DNA from: an uncultured Verrucomicrobiota bacterium
Lineage (GTDB): Bacteria > Verrucomicrobiota > Verrucomicrobiae > Opitutales > Opitutaceae
Assembly (NCBI GenBank): GCA_946481225.1
Contig: CAMLNJ010000116.1
Span: forward strand, 1 to 7,913
Direction of reading: 5' to 3'
DNA length: 7,913 nt
Shown here: in pieces, positions 5,623 through 7,913 of the stretch
Position numbering within the stretch: position 1 is the first letter of the stretch
Layout: the number at the start of each line of letters is the position of its first letter
Notes under the pieces: model-generated
What the model was told of the DNA's origin: nothing
Seen by the model: only the letters and a program-made list of their open reading frames with translations
Databases searched by the model: none
Translations under genes and position numbers: made by a program

Positions 5623-6660
5623 ATGTGCAATTTCCCCGTTGGCTCGCGCCGGTCCGGCGCTTCGGCTGAGGGCTTGCCCGACACCGTTTCTTCCGATCTC
5701 CCCGCGGTCTCTTTGTCCGCATCCAGGCGCCGGCTCTGCTTCGCGCTGCTGGTGGTCGCCTTTCTCTGCAATGTCGGCGTGTTCTTCATCCCGTTCATGC
5801 GGCTGCGCATCGGCTTTTCGGGGACGGACTACACGCTCATGCGGTCTGTCGAGATGCTGTGGGACGCCGGTCTCGGCGTGCTTGCGGTCCTGGTGTTCGG
5901 ATTCTCGGTGGTTTTCCCTTTTGCTAAACTCGCGACGCTCGCCGTGGTGATCGCGGCGCCGCGCATCACGCCGCGGCACCAGGCCTGGCTCGCCAATGTC
6001 GAGCGGGCGGGAAAGTGGTCGATGCTCGACGTTTACCTCGTGTGCCTCGTGCTCACGCTCACCAGCGGGCAGGCGCTGGTCGGCGCCGAGCCGCGCGCGG
6101 GCATCCCGCTTTTCGTGGCGGCGGTGCTGCTCAGCCTCGTCGTGGGCGAGATCCTTGCGGTCGCGGTCGGCCGGCACCCATGCGCGCCGCAGGGCGTGCC
6201 GCCGCGCTCGGCGGGGATCTGGCTGGCGCTGGCGGGCGGCGCGCTTGCGGCGGCGGTGAGCCTGCCTTTTCTTCGCATCGACGACTGGCTGCTCGCCGAC
6301 CGCGCCTACGGCATCGCCACGCTTGGGTGGACCTTGTTGCGCGAGGGCTCGTGGCTGCCCGGCCTGCTCGCGTGGAGCTTTCTTGTCGCGGCGCCTGCGC
6401 TCCAGTGGGTGGTTGCGTGGCGCTGGTGGCGCCGCGCCCGGCGGGGCGAGGATGCGACGGCGCTCTGGCAACGGCGCGGCGTTTACGCGCGTTGGACGAT
6501 GCTCGACGTGTTCGGGCTGGCCTTGGCCATCTTCCTGGTGGAGGGAGACTACCTGATGACGACCGAGGTGCGATGGGGGGCGCTGCTTCTTGTGGCGGCG
6601 CTCGCGCTTCGGCAGGCCTTCGACTGGGCGCTCGACCGGGCCGCGGCGCGGGGCTGTTAG
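5623..6660 (+). CDS. PqiA-like integral membrane protein (duplicated PqiA domain)
   Basis: This 345-residue inner-membrane protein is built from two similar halves, each with about four helices: roughly 39-58, 84-112, 134-149 and 161-182, then 199-215, 238-265, 293-307 and 318-331. The PqiA hallmark occurs twice, as GKWSMLDVYLV (130-140) and ARWTMLDVFGL (289-299), and FPFAKLATL (98-106) is also typical. In E. coli, PqiA works with the MCE protein PqiB in lipid transport across the envelope. Here no MCE gene is adjacent. The cytoplasmic CxxC zinc motifs that precede each half in PqiA are also missing, since only isolated Cys residues remain. It is therefore a PqiA-domain relative, not necessarily an orthologue. 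ATG 5623 is chosen; a GTG at 5560 would start inside the palindromic repeat. The stop is 6 bp from the convergent gene. Confidence 0.85.
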   Translation: MCNFPVGSRRSGASAEGLPDTVSSDLPAVSLSASRRRLCFALLVVAFLCNVGVFFIPFMRLRIGFSGTDYTLMRSVEMLWDAGLGVLAVLVFGFSVVFPFAKLATLAVVIAAPRITPRHQAWLANVERAGKWSMLDVYLVCLVLTLTSGQALVGAEPRAGIPLFVAAVLLSLVVGEILAVAVGRHPCAPQGVPPRSAGIWLALAGGALAAAVSLPFLRIDDWLLADRAYGIATLGWTLLREGSWLPGLLAWSFLVAAPALQWVVAWRWWRRARRGEDATALWQRRGVYARWTMLDVFGLALAIFLVEGDYLMTTEVRWGALLLVAALALRQAFDWALDRAAARGC

Positions 6661-6666
6661 CCAGAC

Positions 6667-7161
6667 TTAAAACCTCAAGCGAAGCCGCAGTATCAGACCC
6701 TTGAGCTGAACCTGGCCGTTCTCGACGCCGAAGGCGGGGTCGAGCTTGTAGCGGAAGCGCCTCGGATCGACGGGCGCCATGAAGCGCAGGTAGTAGTGGT
6801 CCGCCCCGTTTGCCGGAAGCGCGGTCGGCAGCACGGCGGCCGCTGGCGCGACAGGGTCCGCGGAATCGGCGGGCGCCGCTTCGTCCGTCACGAAACTGGC
6901 GGCCAGAAATTCGTTTGCGTCGGCCAGCACGCTTCCGCCGACCACGTGAAGCGGCGCGATTTCCGGCCAGAGCGGCGAGGCCTCCCTTTGTGGCGTCGCA
7001 GGAGGCTTGGGTTGCTGCTTGAGCGTCGTTTGCTCCCGATGCTGCGGTCGGAATGACGGAGCGAGCAAGGCGACCGCCATCAGCAGCATGCCAAACCCGC
7101 GCAGACCCGCGAGGCGGGTGCGAGGCCCGGAGGCGCTTGATTGCGGGGCGACGGTCGGCAT
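6667..7161 (-). CDS. Single-pass, proline-linked protein of unknown function
   Basis: I do not recognise this 164-residue protein. An Arg-containing N-terminus precedes one hydrophobic segment (GFGMLLMAVALLAPSF, about 23-38), a signal anchor or uncleaved signal. A Gln/Lys/Pro linker follows (KQQPKPPATPQREASP), then an Ala/Pro-rich middle and a C-terminal part with HYYLRFMAPVDPRRFRYKLD and a basic end (LRLRLRF). It is likely exported to the periplasm. Third-position C/G bias holds through the frame, supporting a real gene. The start is uncertain: ATG at 7236 adds 25 residues (189 aa) but leaves only 42 bp to the divergent purB start and puts the hydrophobic segment deep in the protein. ATG at 7161 leaves 117 bp and a better N-terminus. 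It converges on the PqiA-like gene with 6 bp between stops. Confidence 0.6.
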   Translation of the reverse strand: MPTVAPQSSASGPRTRLAGLRGFGMLLMAVALLAPSFRPQHREQTTLKQQPKPPATPQREASPLWPEIAPLHVVGGSVLADANEFLAASFVTDEAAPADSADPVAPAAAVLPTALPANGADHYYLRFMAPVDPRRFRYKLDPAFGVENGQVQLKGLILRLRLRF

Positions 7162-7278
7162 GAACCCACTGAAACGCCGCCGCCACGATTCGCCAGCGGG
7201 CGATGGAAAACCGGCCGTCTTCTGCGGCCTTGTCATCGCAGGCGGGGGGCGCGTCACTAGCCCTCTATTTTTCCGCGC
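7162..7278. promoter_or_regulatory. Probable divergent promoter region between the minus-strand gene and purB
   Basis: Two genes face away from each other here, so both promoters should lie in this stretch if the minus-strand gene starts at 7161. The only AT-rich patch is TATTTTT at 7266-7272, just before the purB ATG at 7279. I could not pair it with a credible -35 box, and neither start has a clear ribosome-binding site. The call rests on gene arrangement. Confidence 0.3.
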
Positions 7279-7913
7279 ATGTCCTCCGCCGCCATTCCCA
7301 ACGTCCTCGCCGAACGCTACGCCTCGCCTCTCATCAAGGACATCTGGTCGCCCACGGGCCGCATCGCCATCGAGCGCGACTACTGGATCGCGGTCATGAA
7401 GGCTCAGCGCGAACTCGGCCTTGCCATCCCGGCCAAGGCCATCGCCGCCTACGAGAAGGTCAAAAACCAGATCGACCTCGCCGACATCGACGCCCGCGAG
7501 CGAGTCACGCTCCACGACGTGAAGGCCCGCATCGAGGCCTTCAACGCGCTCTCCGGCTTCGAGACGATCCACCTCGGCCTCACCTCGCGCGACCTCACGG
7601 AAAACGTCGAGCAGCTCCAGGTCGCCCGCTCGCTCGCCGTCGTGCGCATGAAGTCCGCCGCCGCGCTCAACAAACTCGCCGCGCGCGCGAAGACCTTCCG
7701 CGACCTCATGCTCACCGGCCGCACGCACAACGTGCCGGCCCAGCCGACCACGCTCGGCAAGCGTCTCGCGATGTTCGGCGAGGAAATACTCGCCGCCCAC
7801 ACCCGCATCGCCGAGCTCGCGGCGCGTTATCCGGTGCGCGGCCTGAAGGGCGCGGTCGGCACGCAGCTCGACCAGTTCACCCTTTTCGACGGCGACGCGG
7901 CCAAGGTCGCCAA
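7279..7913 (+). CDS. purB: Adenylosuccinate lyase, N-terminal part (runs off the right edge)
   Basis: The open frame from ATG 7279 reaches the window edge without a stop, giving 211 residues of a protein that is usually 430-480 long. The fumarase/aspartase-superfamily motifs of PurB are in order: RERVTLHDVKARIEAF with His79, FETIHLGLTSRDLTENV with His98 and the T-S-R-D substrate-binding loop (102-105), and LTGRTHNVPAQPTTLGKR with His150. These three His fit His68, His89 and His141 of the B. subtilis enzyme. GLKGAVGTQ (188-196) follows. The GSSxMPxKxNP signature loop lies beyond the window. The enzyme is cytoplasmic and acts twice in purine synthesis, releasing fumarate from SAICAR to give AICAR and from adenylosuccinate to give AMP. 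The start gives a normal N-terminus, and a T-rich patch but no Shine-Dalgarno precedes it. Confidence 0.95.
   Translation, partial: MSSAAIPNVLAERYASPLIKDIWSPTGRIAIERDYWIAVMKAQRELGLAIPAKAIAAYEKVKNQIDLADIDARERVTLHDVKARIEAFNALSGFETIHLGLTSRDLTENVEQLQVARSLAVVRMKSAAALNKLAARAKTFRDLMLTGRTHNVPAQPTTLGKRLAMFGEEILAAHTRIAELAARYPVRGLKGAVGTQLDQFTLFDGDAAKVA

Noticed and set aside
6674..6705. CTCAAG/CTTGAG inverted repeat near the convergent gene ends
   Set aside because: It has only six pairs with a 20-base loop, lies inside the minus-strand coding region and has no T-tract; too weak to call a terminator.
7230..7259. TTGTCA followed by TCACTA as a purB promoter
   Set aside because: The -10 match is poor and the -35 box overlaps a possible start codon of the divergent gene; there is not enough to call it.

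Overview
The window is GC-rich (about two thirds G+C by eye), with strong C/G preference at third codon positions and almost no recognisable Shine-Dalgarno sequences. Together with the gene content (two ExbDs, a TonB and a TPR protein in series, an adenylosuccinate lyase with the extended active-site spacing, a PqiA-like membrane protein), this suggests an environmental Gram-negative bacterium, most likely Verrucomicrobiota of the Opitutales/Opitutaceae type. The lineage is inferred from general style, not from any marker gene.

Layout. Bases 1-4034 hold a run of six co-directional + strand genes that read as the distal part of an energy-transduction operon: the end of an ExbD/TolR protein, a second complete ExbD, a TonB, an exported TPR protein, and two paralogous small proteins that each have one N-terminal membrane helix followed by a long charged coiled coil. 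ExbB probably lies just upstream of the window. A weak terminator-like hairpin follows at about 4079-4097. Bases 4154-4966 encode a YgjP-type zinc metallopeptidase with intact HExxH. Bases 5081-5431 encode a small protein I do not recognise. Bases 5432-5622 are non-coding and carry a palindromic repeat of about 124 bp (5458-5581). Bases 5623-6660 encode a duplicated, eight-helix PqiA-like membrane protein without the usual zinc-finger cysteines. It converges, with 6 bp between stops, on a minus-strand gene (6667-7161, possibly to 7236) for a proline-linked single-pass protein of unknown function. Divergent from that gene, purB starts at 7279 and runs off the right edge.

How the genes work together. 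ExbD, ExbD and TonB, with an off-window ExbB, should use the proton-motive force to drive outer-membrane TonB-dependent receptors. The TPR protein sits 3 nt behind tonB and is very probably part of the same periplasmic machinery. The two membrane-anchored coiled-coil proteins are the least explained part of the operon. They look like TolA domain II without a C-terminal receptor-binding domain, and they are the best candidate here for an undescribed component of a transenvelope system. The genes right of 4100 look like ordinary, functionally unrelated genes. No stretch longer than 300 bases lacks a gene. I saw no tRNA, rRNA, CRISPR array, IS element or transposase.
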